Below, in pieces: positions 37,932 to 48,585 of a stretch of 64,000 bases of DNA. Numbering within the stretch: the first letter of the stretch is position 1; each line of letters starts with the position of its first letter. Both the position numbers and the translations under genes were made by a program. The stretch lies in NCBI GenBank assembly GCA_963765875.1, contig CAVXYK010000027.1, positions 1 to 64,000 of the forward strand, given 5' to 3'. The notes beneath the pieces were generated by a model. That model did not search any database, was not told the DNA's origin, and saw only the letters and a list, made by a program, of their open reading frames with translations. The stretch comes from JAWKOK01 sp963765875. GTDB taxonomy: Bacteria; Chloroflexota; Anaerolineae; Caldilineales; Caldilineaceae.

Positions 37932-39407
37932 CTAAACCGCTAACGTGGTTCTCGCTATTGCTGCCTGCCACCCGCCGTACAATCGCTCGCGCTCTTGCGA
38001 AGACATCCGTGGCTCAAACCGCTCCTGTCCGCGCGGCAAGACTGCAATCTCATCTTCCGAGTCCCAGACACCGACCGCCAGCCCTGCCAGATAGGCCGCG
38101 CCCAGCGCCGAGACGACCGGCGATGAGCTGCGCACCACCGGACATCCGATGATGTCGGCCTGGAACTGCATGAGCAGATCGTTCTGGCTGGGGCCGCCGT
38201 CGGCCAGCAGCATCTGCAACGCCGTGCCCGCCTCGGCCTGCATCACGTCGAAGACATCGCGAATCTGATAGGCGATGGACTCCAGCGTGGCGCGGGCCAG
38301 GTGCGCCGGCGTCGTGCCGCGAGTCAAGCCGGCCATCAGGCCTCGGGCCGAGTCTGACCAGTGGGGCGCGCCCAAGCCCACAAAAGCGGGGACGAAGTAG
38401 GCGCCGCCGTTATCTTCCACCTCAGATGCCATCTGTTCGATCTCTTCGCCGGCATCCGACAGGTTGAGCAGTTGTCCCAGCCATTCGACCGCCGCGCCGG
38501 TGACATAGATGTTGCCCTCCAGCGCGTACGTCGGGCCGCTTTCCTGCGCCCAGGCCACCGTCGTCGCCAGCCCATTCTGCGAAGCGACCGGTATCGCCGT
38601 CGGCGTCATCAACGAGGAACCCGTGCCGTAGGTGGCCTTGATCGACCCCGGTTGGAAGCCGGCATGGCCGAAAAGCGCTGCATGCGAATCGCCGATCATT
38701 GAGGCGATGGGGATACCTGCGGGCAGATTGCCCATGGCCACCGTTTCGCCGTAGATCGTGCTGGACGGCTTCACCTCGGGCAGCGCGGCTTCCGGGATGC
38801 CGAAGATGTCCAGCAGATCCGGGTCCCAGGTCAGGCTGCTCAGGTTGAACAACTGAGTACGTGAGGCGTTGGTCATGTCGCAGGCGAAGACCAAACCACC
38901 GGTCAGGTTGTACAACACCCAACTGTCGACTGTGCCCAGGCAAAGCTCGCCGGCCTCCGCCCGTGTACGTCCATCTTCTGCGTGATCCAGCAGCCAGCGC
39001 ATTTTGGAGGCTGAGAACATGGAGTCCAGCGTCAGACCGGTCCGCTCCTGCACCAGCGGCGCCAAACCCTGCTCTCGCAACGTCTGGCAGAGTGCTGCCC
39101 CGCGCTGGCATTGCCAGACCACGCAAGGGCCGGCCGGTCGTCCGCTCGCCCGTTCCCAGAGGATCACCGACTCACGCTGATTGGAGACGCCGATGGCGGC
39201 GATATCGGGACTGTCTTGCAGACATTCATCGATGACCGTCTGCACATTGCGCCAGATGACCATCGGATCCTGTTCGACCCAAGCCGGCTGCGGATAGCTC
39301 ACCGATTGCCCGCGCGCTGCGCGCTTGGTCACCTCACCGCCCCGATCGACGAGTACGGCTTTGGTATTGGTCGTCCCCTGGTCGATGGCTAAGATGTTGG
39401 TGTCCAC
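37932..39407 (-). CDS. FGGY-family carbohydrate kinase (glycerol-kinase-like)
   Basis: 491 residues from GTG 39405-39407; a longer frame to 39527 begins with Arg/Pro-rich sequence. The FGGY N-domain is ILAIDQGTTNTKAVLVDRGGEV, with QSVSYPQPAWVEQDPMVIWRNVQTVIDE and GVSNQRESVILWERASGRP. The C-domain has IKATYGTGSSLMTPT and LLADGGPSQNDLLMQFQADIIGCPVVR. ADGG...ND is the catalytic signature. Glycerol kinase is the closest look-alike, but the following split transketolase suggests a tetrulose/pentulose or D-apulose kinase. Cotranscription with the transketolase genes upstream is likely (165-bp gap). Confidence 0.82.
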   Translation of the reverse strand: MDTNILAIDQGTTNTKAVLVDRGGEVTKRAARGQSVSYPQPAWVEQDPMVIWRNVQTVIDECLQDSPDIAAIGVSNQRESVILWERASGRPAGPCVVWQCQRGAALCQTLREQGLAPLVQERTGLTLDSMFSASKMRWLLDHAEDGRTRAEAGELCLGTVDSWVLYNLTGGLVFACDMTNASRTQLFNLSSLTWDPDLLDIFGIPEAALPEVKPSSTIYGETVAMGNLPAGIPIASMIGDSHAALFGHAGFQPGSIKATYGTGSSLMTPTAIPVASQNGLATTVAWAQESGPTYALEGNIYVTGAAVEWLGQLLNLSDAGEEIEQMASEVEDNGGAYFVPAFVGLGAPHWSDSARGLMAGLTRGTTPAHLARATLESIAYQIRDVFDVMQAEAGTALQMLLADGGPSQNDLLMQFQADIIGCPVVRSSSPVVSALGAAYLAGLAVGVWDSEDEIAVLPRGQERFEPRMSSQERERLYGGWQAAIARTTLAV

Positions 39408-39478
39408 GATATATACCTTGGTGTCGGGCCTTGGTGCAGGGCGGAATGGTATTCTGCCTGGCTGGGCTATGCTTGGCT

Positions 39479-39499
39479 GGTTGGATTGATAATCCAACC
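39479..39499. repeat. 9-bp palindromic hairpin between kinase and transketolase
   Basis: GGTTGGATT-GAT-AATCCAACC, perfect arms with a 3-base loop. Located in the 177-bp gap between the transketolase C-subunit stop and the kinase start. No T-run. Confidence 0.45.
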
Positions 39500-39584
39500 T
39501 ACGGTGCGCACGGGTCTGCACGAACAACCCGGTCAGAACGATTCTACTCGCTCGAATTGCGTGCGAACCAACCGATGGCCATCT

Positions 39585-40520
39585 CTAGCCGAGCAACGAT
39601 TTGGCGGAGAGCGCCAACCCCTCCGGCGTGATTCCGTAATGGGCGAAGATCTCGTCCTGGCTGCCGGTGACCGTATATTCGTCAGGAATGCCGACCCGCT
39701 TGAACGGGTTGTGCAAGCCATGCTCCATCAACAACGATGCGCAGGTGCTGCCCAAGCCGCCATAGATGCTGTGCTCTTCGACAGTGATCAGCGCCGCGCT
39801 GCGCTCCGCTGCTTCCAACACGGCCTCTTCGTCCAGCGGCTTCAACGTGTGCATGCTGATCACGCCGGCCGATAAACCTTCCGCTTGCAGCAGCTCCGCC
39901 GCCGCCACCGCACGCCAGACCGTCTCGCCAGTGGCGATGAAGGTCACGTCGCTGCCGGTAGAGAGCGTGATCGCTTTTCCGATCTCAAATGTCGCATCCG
40001 GTCCGTGCAAATTGGGCATGGCCTTCTTGCCGAAGCGCAGATAGAGTGGGCGGTCGTGCTTGATAGCCGCCTTGACCACTTCCCGGGTTTCAAAATTGTC
40101 GGCCGGGGTCACGATATCGATGTTGTTGATGGCCTGCAGCGCGGCGTAGTCGTGCAACGAATGGTGTGTCGACCCCAGCGCACCGTAGGAGACGCCCGCG
40201 CTGATGCCGACCAGCTTGACCGGCCGATCCGAATAGGCCACGTCGTTCTTGATCTGCTCCAATGCACGCGCCGTCAGGAAGCAGGCCGGTGAAACGGCAA
40301 AGACTAACTTGCCCGCAGACGCCAGCCCGGCGGAGACGCCGACCAGGTTTTGCTCAGCAATACCGACTTCGACCATCTGCTCTGGAAGTTCTTGCCCATA
40401 AGCCACCAGCTTGCCCGACCCGCGGGAGTCGCTGGTCACGACCAACACGTCCCGGTTTTCTCGACCCAGCTCCAGCAGCGTGGCGCTGAACACATCCTGA
40501 TTGGCTTTTCCTAGCTCCAT
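39585..40520 (-). CDS. Transketolase, C-terminal (pyrimidine-binding and C) subunit
   Basis: 311 residues. The PYR domain opens FSATLLELGRENRDVLVVTSDSRGSGKL, has the catalytic Glu region VEVGIAEQNLVGVSAGLA and YSDRPVKLVGISAGVSYGALGSTHHSLHDYAALQ. The C-terminal domain runs from VTFIATGETVWRAV to the end. It is one half of a two-subunit transketolase. The start overlaps the end of the N-subunit gene by ten bases, as expected for an obligate complex. The donor/acceptor sugars are unknown. Confidence 0.9.
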   Translation of the reverse strand: MELGKANQDVFSATLLELGRENRDVLVVTSDSRGSGKLVAYGQELPEQMVEVGIAEQNLVGVSAGLASAGKLVFAVSPACFLTARALEQIKNDVAYSDRPVKLVGISAGVSYGALGSTHHSLHDYAALQAINNIDIVTPADNFETREVVKAAIKHDRPLYLRFGKKAMPNLHGPDATFEIGKAITLSTGSDVTFIATGETVWRAVAAAELLQAEGLSAGVISMHTLKPLDEEAVLEAAERSAALITVEEHSIYGGLGSTCASLLMEHGLHNPFKRVGIPDEYTVTGSQDEIFAHYGITPEGLALSAKSLLG

Positions 40521-41359
40521 TGCGGCGCCTCCATCAGTTGCGCTGCTGCTGCATCGAGTTCCGCCGTGGCGATCTCGTATTCTTGGGCCGTGGGCACGTG
40601 ATGGTGCCAGTTCACCGCATTTTCAATGAAGCTGACACCCTTTCCCTTGACCGTATGGCACAGAATGAGCGATGGCTTGCCCGCTGCAAAGGGCGCATGA
40701 TCGAGGATGTCGACCAGCGCCGCGATGTCGTTTCCATCCACCGAGCGCACAGCAAACCCAAAGGCGACAAACTTGTCGACCAAAGGCTCCAGCCCGTTGA
40801 CATCTTCTGTGGATCCCGTGATCTGCAATCCGTTGCGGTCTACAAGGACCACCAGGTTGTCCAGATCATAGTGGGCCGCGGTCATGGCTGCTTCCCAACT
40901 GGAGCCTTCGGCCAGTTCACCGTCGCCGAGCAAGGAAAAGACCCGGTAGTCACGTTTGTCCAGCTTGCCGGCAATCGCCATGCCCACGGCCACCGACAGG
41001 CCATGCCCCAGTCCGCCGGAGTTGTGTTCAATGCCGTTCACCTTGCGAGTCGGGTGTCCGACAAAGTGGGAGCCGGCCTTATTCAGTGTTGACAATTCAG
41101 ATGTCGGGTAGAATCCACGCTCGGCCAGCACCGCATAGAGAGCTTCAACCGAGTGGCCCTTGCTCTGTACATAGCGGTCCCGGTCCGGATCGGTGAATCG
41201 CTCCGGCGATACGTTCATAGAATGGTTGTAGAGTACGTTCAGGATATCGATACAGGAGAGGCTGCCGCCTGTGTGGCCTGCATTTGCCTCTACGATCATA
41301 GTCAGAATCGACCTACGATACTCGATTGACTTCAGTTCAAGTTCTTGGACAGTGTTCAT
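40511..41359 (-). CDS. Transketolase, N-terminal (ThDP-binding) subunit
   Basis: 282 residues from ATG 41357-41359; a longer frame to 41497 crosses the promoter region. Thiamine diphosphate motifs are present: ILTMIVEANAGHTGGSLSCIDIL, GSHFVGHPTRKVNGIEHNSGGLGHGLSVAVG, GDGELAEGSSWEAAMTAAHYDLDNLVVLVDRN. HTVKGKGVSFIEN closes the domain. It pairs with the C-terminal subunit at 39.6 kb. Its 5' end faces a SorC-type regulator across a 199-bp intergenic operator region. Confidence 0.9.
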   Translation of the reverse strand: MNTVQELELKSIEYRRSILTMIVEANAGHTGGSLSCIDILNVLYNHSMNVSPERFTDPDRDRYVQSKGHSVEALYAVLAERGFYPTSELSTLNKAGSHFVGHPTRKVNGIEHNSGGLGHGLSVAVGMAIAGKLDKRDYRVFSLLGDGELAEGSSWEAAMTAAHYDLDNLVVLVDRNGLQITGSTEDVNGLEPLVDKFVAFGFAVRSVDGNDIAALVDILDHAPFAAGKPSLILCHTVKGKGVSFIENAVNWHHHVPTAQEYEIATAELDAAAAQLMEAPQWS

Positions 41360-41478
41360 GGTTTCGAGTTGACCCACTTGTGAAATAGTCTGCACGCGAT
41401 GCCGATCTGGAGGGAGCCGGCGAGCCTGCTGATAAATTGACCCTTGCATTGAGCAAGATAGTGTGGGATACTGCACGT

Positions 41479-41508
41479 GAATAAATATTCTTGACAAGAA
41501 TTTTATTC
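41479..41508. promoter_or_regulatory. Palindromic operator in the divergent SorC/transketolase promoter region
   Basis: ATTCTTG-A-CAAGAAT (41487-41501) is a perfect 15-base palindrome and lies inside a longer imperfect one (GAATAAAT...ATTTTATTC, 41479-41508). It contains TTGACA on the plus strand and TTGTCA on the minus strand, fitting -35 boxes for both directions. An autoregulated SorC operator is the straightforward reading; -10 boxes are not clear. Confidence 0.6.
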
Positions 41509-41558
41509 AATTGTGGATCAGCATACAGTAACCGTTTTGATTTGTCAAGAGGTGAAAA

Positions 41559-42512
41559 ATGGCTCGCATTGACGAATTGCGCACGATGACCAAAATTTCG
41601 CGCATGTATTATGAGCAGAATATGCGCCAATCTATCATCGCTCAGCGCCTCAATCTCTCCCAAGCGACCATCTCTCGCTTTTTGAAGCGCGCTCAGACTG
41701 AGGGCATCGTGCGTATCAGCGTCAACATGCCCCAGGGGATCTATGCATTGCTGGAGGAGGAACTGGTCTCGACCTACGGCCTACACGACGCCATCGTAGT
41801 TGACAGCACCTCCGAGTACGATGAATTTGTGCAGCGGGATATTGGTTCAGCCGCGGGCTACTACGTCGAATCGACCATCCGCAAGGACCAGGTCGTCGGA
41901 CTCTCGTCATGGAGCGAAACATTGCTGGCCATGGTCGACGCCATGCACCAGGTCTCGCGCCCGACCAACGCCCAGGTCATCCAAATCCTGGGGGGGATCG
42001 GCAATCCCGCTGTGGAGGTCTATGCGACCCGGCTGTTGGAACGCTTTGCCCAACTGGTACGCGGCACGGCAACCCACTTGCCCGCGCCCGGCATTTTGGG
42101 GTCATCCGATTCGCTACAAGTCTTCCTGGACGACCCTTACGTGGGCGACGTGATGTCCATGTTTGACAAAGTCGACCTGGCGCTGGTCGGCATCGGCGAT
42201 GTGGAGCCGTCCAAACTGCTGGCCCAGAGCGGCAACAAATTCTCGGCGGATGAGTTGGAGATTCTGAGGAAAAAGGGAGCGGTCGGGGATATTCTGCTGC
42301 GTTTCTTCGATGCCGATGGCAATCCGGTCGACACGGCTCTGAACGACCGCGTGGCCTCCATGCGCTTAGAGCAGCTACGCTCGGCCGAGCGCTCTGTCGG
42401 CATTGCCGGCGGCAAGCGCAAGTATGCCGCCATCCTCGGCGCATTGCGCGGCGGCTGGCTGAATGTGTTGATTACGGACCGATTTACTGCGGAGCGATTG
42501 GTGGCAGAGTAG
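41559..42512 (+). CDS. SorC-family sugar-binding transcriptional regulator
   Basis: 317 residues. The N-terminal HTH is MYYEQNMRQSIIAQRLNLSQATISRFLKRAQTEGIVRI. The rest is the sugar-phosphate-binding SorC domain, with VVGLSSWSETLLAMVDAM, VIQILGGIGNPAVEVYATRLLERFA, VDLALVGIGDVEPSKLL, GDILLRFFDADGNPV and the terminal GGKRKYAAILGALRGGWLNVLITD. Start ATG 41559 with AAGAGGTGA upstream. The gene is divergent from the split transketolase and kinase and probably controls them in response to a phosphorylated sugar intermediate. Confidence 0.9.
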   Translation: MARIDELRTMTKISRMYYEQNMRQSIIAQRLNLSQATISRFLKRAQTEGIVRISVNMPQGIYALLEEELVSTYGLHDAIVVDSTSEYDEFVQRDIGSAAGYYVESTIRKDQVVGLSSWSETLLAMVDAMHQVSRPTNAQVIQILGGIGNPAVEVYATRLLERFAQLVRGTATHLPAPGILGSSDSLQVFLDDPYVGDVMSMFDKVDLALVGIGDVEPSKLLAQSGNKFSADELEILRKKGAVGDILLRFFDADGNPVDTALNDRVASMRLEQLRSAERSVGIAGGKRKYAAILGALRGGWLNVLITDRFTAERLVAE

Positions 42513-42521
42513 AGATGAAAT

Positions 42522-42565
42522 GTAGGGTGCGCCCCTTGCGGGCGCCCACAAGGGGCGCACCCTAC
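42522..42565. terminator. 17-bp perfect inverted repeat between convergent genes
   Basis: GTAGGGTGCGCCCCTTG (42522-42538) and its complement (42549-42565) flank a ten-base loop. It sits ten bases after the SorC stop and just before the end of the convergent GDSL gene, where a bidirectional terminator is expected. It also resembles a dispersed GTAGGG(G/T)GC repeat. Confidence 0.6.
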
Positions 42566-42577
42566 GGAAGATACTGA

Positions 42578-43208
42578 TCACCCGAGCAACTCGCGTACCT
42601 TGGCTGCCACGGCCTCACCTAGCTTGCGATGCTCGTTCACTTCGAAGTGGATACCGTCGATCTCGCTGGAGACGATGACCTGGCCTGCGTCCAGGAATGC
42701 AACACCTTTTTCGCCAGCCATACGTGCGTACTCAACGCCAAATCGATCGGCCTTGGGGCCGGCGCCCTTGAACATCTGGGAAAAGCCCGTCAGCGTGGTG
42801 ATCGGCGGTGGTGCAATCACCAGTACCTTAGGTTCGCCGCCGTCGATACCGGCTTCGCTCTTGTGAACGATATCGACCAACGCACCCACACCGTTGGCGA
42901 TGTCGAAGGCAGGCACCGAAAAGCGCATCTTGAGGTCATTGGTGCCCAGCATGATGATCACCAAATCCAACGGCTTGTGCGAGTTGAGACACGGGGGAAG
43001 GTAAGTTTTGCCGTTCTTGTCTCCTTCGATGGGGTCATCCCAGACAGTGGTGCGTCCGCCCAGCCCCTCTTCGATTACCCAGTAGCCTTCGCCGAGCGTG
43101 TTGCGCAACACGCCGGGCCAGCGTTCGTCCAGGCCATAGCGTGGCGCGCCGTCTGACCGGGTTCGACCCCCACGTGTTTGAATCTCCGTAACAAAGGATT
43201 GTTTTCAT
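42578..43208 (-). pseudogene. SGNH/GDSL-family hydrolase, one frameshift
   Basis: The block-I motif MKTILCYGDSNTWG starts at ATG 43206-43208 (AAGGAA upstream). The rest, in another frame after a break near 43155, is APRYGLDERWPGVLRNTLGEGYWV...GLGGRTTVWDDP. It then has the oxyanion block VIIMLGTNDLK and the catalytic DGIHFEVNEH. The family is the arylesterase/thioesterase-like SGNH hydrolases, about 210 residues. It may remove acyl groups from sugars. There is no signal peptide. The 255-bp gap upstream contains no supported gene; it holds a GTAGGGACACAGGGTGCGG-type dispersed repeat near 43280. Confidence 0.85.
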
Positions 43209-43463
43209 CGGTACCATTTCCTTTCGCATGTATATGCGTATCGTGCCACATTTCTGAGCAGGCACGTGATCGACCATCGTAGGGACACAGGGTGCGGCGC
43301 CTCGACGCCGCCAATGCCGCCAAGACGTCCTCTCGCCGCATCATGTGCCCGGGCCTCACAGTAGAATTCTTCTCCTCGAGCGGGCATGTGACCGAACGGA
43401 AGAAACGCTTCAGACCAGAGCGACGCGGTTTCCCGTCCGACCCCATGCCCTACGATTCGTAAC

Positions 43464-44966
43464 TCACGCGAGCCGCGCCAGTCGCTCGTAGATCGGCTCA
43501 AGCGCTGTGTACGTATCTGCAAAAACCCCTGCCAACTCGTCATAGAAGGCCATGGCATCGGCGTTCGGTTCGGTCACATCGATGACCTGAATGCGCTCAG
43601 CCGCAATCGACCAATCGTAGAGGCCGACGCCGACGCCTGCTGCCACGGCCGCGCCCCAGCTTGTGGCCCCGGCCTGCAAGTCCAGCGTGTGGATCGGCAT
43701 TTTGAAGCAGTCCGCTAGAATCTGCCGCCAGAGCAGGCTGCGCGTGCCGCCGCCGATGAGGCGCATGGTTTCGATACCAGGCACTTGCTCGCTCAGAGCG
43801 TCGAGGATCAGACGAAGATGCAACGCAACACCTTCCAGCGCGGCGCGCGCCATCTGCGGTCGCGTGTGCGACATGCTCAGGCCGACAAAGGTGCCGCGGG
43901 CCAGCGGATTCCAGTAGGGCTGACCGTTCACCCAACAGATAAGGCAGGAAGACCAGACCGCCGGCTCCATGCTCGGTTTCGGAAATCGCCAGGTCCAGAT
44001 CGACACCCTCCTGGGCCAGCAGTTCCCAGGCCCATTGACGTGCTCCCCCTGCGGCCAACATGGTTCCCATGGGCGCGTAGCGCTGCGGGTGTACATGGTG
44101 GAAGGTGATCGTGCGTTCTTTGGGATCGGGAATGGGCGCGCCGCTGGCTACGCTGATCCAGGCCGACGAGCCGAGATTGCAATAGGCGTCGCCCGGTTCG
44201 ATTACACCCGCGCCGACGCCGGCGCATGAGCCGTCGCCGCCGCCGATGACCACCGGTGTGCCCACGGCAAGGCCGGTGGCGTCCGCGGCCTCGCGCGTCA
44301 CCTCGCCTACCACGTCCGTGGATGCGTGAAGAGCGGGAAGGATCTCTGCCGGCAGATCCCAACGCTTCCAGAAAACCAGGATCCCAGGTACGTGCCTCCA
44401 GGTCAAAGAGCAGCGTGCCCGACGCATCGGAGTAGTCTGTGGCCAGGCTGCCGGTCAGCTTGTAGACCAGGTAGTCCTTGGGCTGGAGAAAGCAGATGGC
44501 CTGCTCGTAGATCTCCGGCTGCTCGTCTCGCACCCAGAGGATCTTGGGCGCGCTGTAGGCCGGGCTGGCCGGATGACCCAGCCGTGCGATAGATGCGGCT
44601 GGAACCGCACAGCTGAGCCATGCGCTGGGCCTGCGCCTGGGCACGCGTGTCGGCCCAGATGATGCAGGATGCGCAGTGGCCGTCCCGCTGCGTCGATGGG
44701 CACGCAGCCCATCATCTGCCCACTGAAGCCAATGGCGGCGATGGCTGCCGGATCGGCGCCGGTCTCGGCCAGCAGTTGTTGCGTCGTGTCGCAGACAGCC
44801 CGCCACCAGTCATCCGGGATTTTGCTCGACCCAATTGGGCTGCGGATAGTCGGTATCATAGCCGGCAAAGGCGCTGCCCAGCAGCGCTGCCGTCGGCGTC
44901 AAAGAGCGTCGCCTTGTTGCCCGTCGTGCCCAGATCGTGGGCCAGAATCAATCTTCTGTTCGCCAT
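43464..44966 (-). pseudogene. FGGY-family sugar kinase (xylulokinase-like), five or more frameshifts
   Basis: All landmarks of a xylulokinase-like FGGY kinase are present but scattered over three frames. From ATG 44964-44966 (GGAGG upstream) it reads MANRRLILAHDLGTTGNKATLFDADGS. Then come DDWWRAVCDTTQQLLAE...GFSGQMMGCVPIDAAGRPLR, SAPKILWVRDEQPEIYEQAICFLQPKDYLVYKLTGSLATDYSDASGTLLFDL and TGLAVGTPVVIGGGDGSCAGVGAGVIEPGDAYCNLGSSAWISVA. The last part is MRLIGGGTRSLLWRQILADCFKMP. Breaks are near 44860, 44690, 44590, 44385 and 43925. Either this gene is dead or this stretch is very poorly assembled. Joined length about 500, normal. Confidence 0.8.
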
Positions 44967-45012
44967 TCATCCTCCTGAAACTGGAGTTAGAGTATCTCCT
45001 ACTCGTGGTGTT

Positions 45013-45685
45013 CTAACGGGATGGCCTCATAGCTTCCATGCCATGAAATGCTTTTGCCAGTGCATTCAGCAGCACAAACCCGGCCTCCTCGGCGCTGCGG
45101 CCAAAGGTGACGATGCCGTCCTCGTGGCCGTCCATGCCGAAGATCTTGCGCTCGGACACATCGGTATCCTGAAAGAGACGCTGAACCTCGCCGGCCATCT
45201 CGGGCGAACCGTAGGCCACGCTGCCGTCGGTCATGGGGATGCCGAGCGCACGCGGCATGCATGCCAAATATGCGGTGAGTGGGCATGCATCACCCATTGC
45301 AGCGGTCACGTCCATGTCGTAGACCATGCCATGGGTGAGCGATTCCGACGAAGGTCGAACCGGCCCTTCACCGACAATCAGGTTGCGCGCCGGGTAGTAG
45401 GCCCGCACCACGGCGTAGTGCTCGGGCAACAGGTCGACCATGTCGCCGGTCTGGGTGCCGCTGATGACAAAGCGGCGCTCGTTCTGCGGCGCATTCAACG
45501 GCGGCAGGCGGCGGCTGATGTTGCCGAAGCCGTAGCCATCGTAGCGGGCCGGAGTCCTGGCCGATGAGCTGGGTGAGGTAGAGCATCTTGCGCCAGGCGC
45601 TGATCTCCATCAGATCGTCGGTCGGCAAGCGGTGCGGCGGGTGAAAATCGAGTTGAAATTTGATGACGCCTTCTTGTTCGGTCAT
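45013..45685 (-). pseudogene. Class II aldolase/adducin-family protein, frameshifted at least three times
   Basis: The start MTEQEGVIKFQLDFHPPHRL (ATG 45683-45685) is followed, after a break near 45550, by PARYDGYGFGNISRRLPP. Next comes RRFVISGTQTGDMVDL, the substrate and phosphate region. SSESLTHGMVYDMDVTAA is followed in the open frame by an odd stretch, GDACPLTAYLACMPR. Shifting by one base instead gives LQWVMHAHSPHIWHA, the metal-binding HAH motif expected here, before the frame returns at ALGIPMTDGSVAYGSPEM. A pair of compensating indels (between about 45312 and 45263) therefore hides the catalytic site. Likely role: cleaving a sugar 1-phosphate such as L-fuculose or rhamnulose 1-phosphate. 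The best fit in the cluster is L-fuculose/ribulose-type aldolase. Confidence 0.8.
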
Positions 45686-45812
45686 GTGTTGTGGTCTCGT
45701 GTTTCTAGGTTCAGTGCGCAGCCCACGTGCGAACTGTGTGAGTACGATCGGCATGCCGTTGAGCATGACCCGTGCGCACGATGGGCGTGCGCACTAGCCC
45801 TACACGCTCTAC

Positions 45813-46647
45813 TCAGACGATCAACTCCAGCAACCCACTCAAATCCTCGATCACATAGTCCGGCGGATATTCCATCTCTTCGACATCGGCACGCGTGGCC
45901 ACGCCGGTGAGCACGGCAGCGGTGGCCATGCCGGCCTGCTGCCCCATGAGTATGTCGGTTTCCAGCCGGTCGCCGACCATCATGCAGCGGTCGGCGGCAC
46001 GCCCAACAGATCCAGCGCCACCTGCATGATGAGCGGCGATGGTTTGCCGGCCAGCAGTTCGAGTTGTGCGACCGGTCAGATGTTCCAGCGCCGCAATGGT
46101 GGCGCCGGCGTCGGGGATGCCGCGCCGCCCGGGCATGGGACAGGTCTTGTCTGCATTGGTGGCGAAGAAGCGTGCGCCGTTCACCAACGCCTGGTAGGCC
46201 GTGTTGAGTCTTGCGATAGTCGAGCGTGCGGTCAAAGGCAACGATGACGGCATCGATGCCGTCCGGATCGATGACCTCTTTCGGATCCTGCGCCGGATCC
46301 TGATCGATGAACTCGTCCAGCACATGCAGGCCATGAGAGCGCAGATCGACACGCAGATTCTCCTCGCCGACGACGTAGTAGCGCAGTTCGGGCAGGTGGT
46401 CGGCGAGGTGGTGGCCCAGCACAAAGGCCGAGGTGATGACATCCTCCGCAGGCGTGGGGATGCCCAGACGGGTGAGCTTGTCGGCATAGGCCGAACGCGG
46501 GTCCAGCGGTTTGTTGCTGACAAAGAGCGTGCGTTTGCCACGTTGTCGCAGATCGGCAATGGTCTCCACACTGGTGGGCAGTGCCGAATCGCCCAGATAG
46601 ACTGTGCCATCCAGATCAAAGATGAAGGCATCAATTTCCCGTTTCAT
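45813..46647 (-). pseudogene. HAD-superfamily sugar phosphatase (NagD-like, HAD-IIA), frameshifted
   Basis: Motif I DLDGTVYLGD near residue 10, VSNKP (motif II) and the cap region EVIDPDGIDAVIVAFDRTLDY are in frame to about 46205. Then NTAYQALVNGARFFATNADKTCPMPG and AGATIAALEHLTGR follow in another frame. Finally MMVGDRLETDILMGQQAGMATAAVLTGVATRADVEEM (motif IV) runs to the stop at 45813. Breaks are near 46205, 46065 and 45995. Joined length about 275, right for NagD/PGP-type phosphatases. It is upstream of and cotranscribed with the class II aldolase. Confidence 0.8.
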
Positions 46648-46961
46648 CGTCTGCTTCTTTCAGATCGGCCATGCAGCAAAATCGTTGCCCACGAAGGAGT
46701 CCACGAACTCTTCAGATCCAGGGATTGACATACTGACGCCAATCCAGTTTGCTCGGATGCGCTATCAACCGATGTGGTCCAGCTGTTTTGCGACCTGTGC
46801 CCTCCGGTCCCATGAGCCGGATCCTTGCAATAGAGTCACATTCACCAGGTGAAAATGGTTACGACAGAGATAACCGGGATTACTCTGGACACTATTCTCT
46901 TAACTCTACGCCGAACGCAACAAAATGCGCAAAAGCGATTTCCTTTTTCGAAATTGCTTTG

Positions 46962-46981
46962 CTTGAGTCGAAATACTCAAG
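46962..46981. promoter_or_regulatory. Palindrome CTTGAGT-N6-ACTCAAG upstream of the PHP gene
   Basis: Perfect 7-base arms around CGAAAT, about 80 bases before the PHP start in the 413-bp divergent gap 46648-47060. Its position suits an operator of a DeoR/GntR-type regulator. The rest of the gap shows no gene. Confidence 0.45.
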
Positions 46982-47060
46982 GAAAGCCGCCAAACCAAAT
47001 CAGATTGCAAAACATTTAGAGCCATGATATATTTCACTGTACCTTCAAAAGGAGATGCCC

Positions 47061-48401
<1,341 letters not shown>

Positions 48402-48585
48402 GCTGAAGGCTGCCCACCGTACCAGTACGAATTCGTCAATCTTCAATAGCGTGAAGTTTTGGTTAACGAGATCCCCGGCTAGTCGCTGGGTCTACAAGGT
48501 TAAGCGAGCACAGTATTCGTTTGAACGTGCCGGGGACATCGAAAGTCCCCGGCACGTCTGTCAAAGCATAAGGGAGGCATAAACC

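Noticed and set aside
37663..37971. 102-residue minus-strand frame in the 37.5-37.9 kb gap
   Set aside because: No RBS, no recognisable domain, and the interval consists largely of inverted repeats.
39408..39527. Arg/Pro-rich N-terminal extension of the FGGY kinase
   Set aside because: The FGGY domain begins right after GTG 39407; the extension is translated intergenic sequence containing a hairpin.
43075..43446. 123-residue frame upstream of the GDSL gene
   Set aside because: It runs through the GDSL start region in another frame, and the sequence is dominated by a dispersed GTAGGGACACAGG-type repeat.
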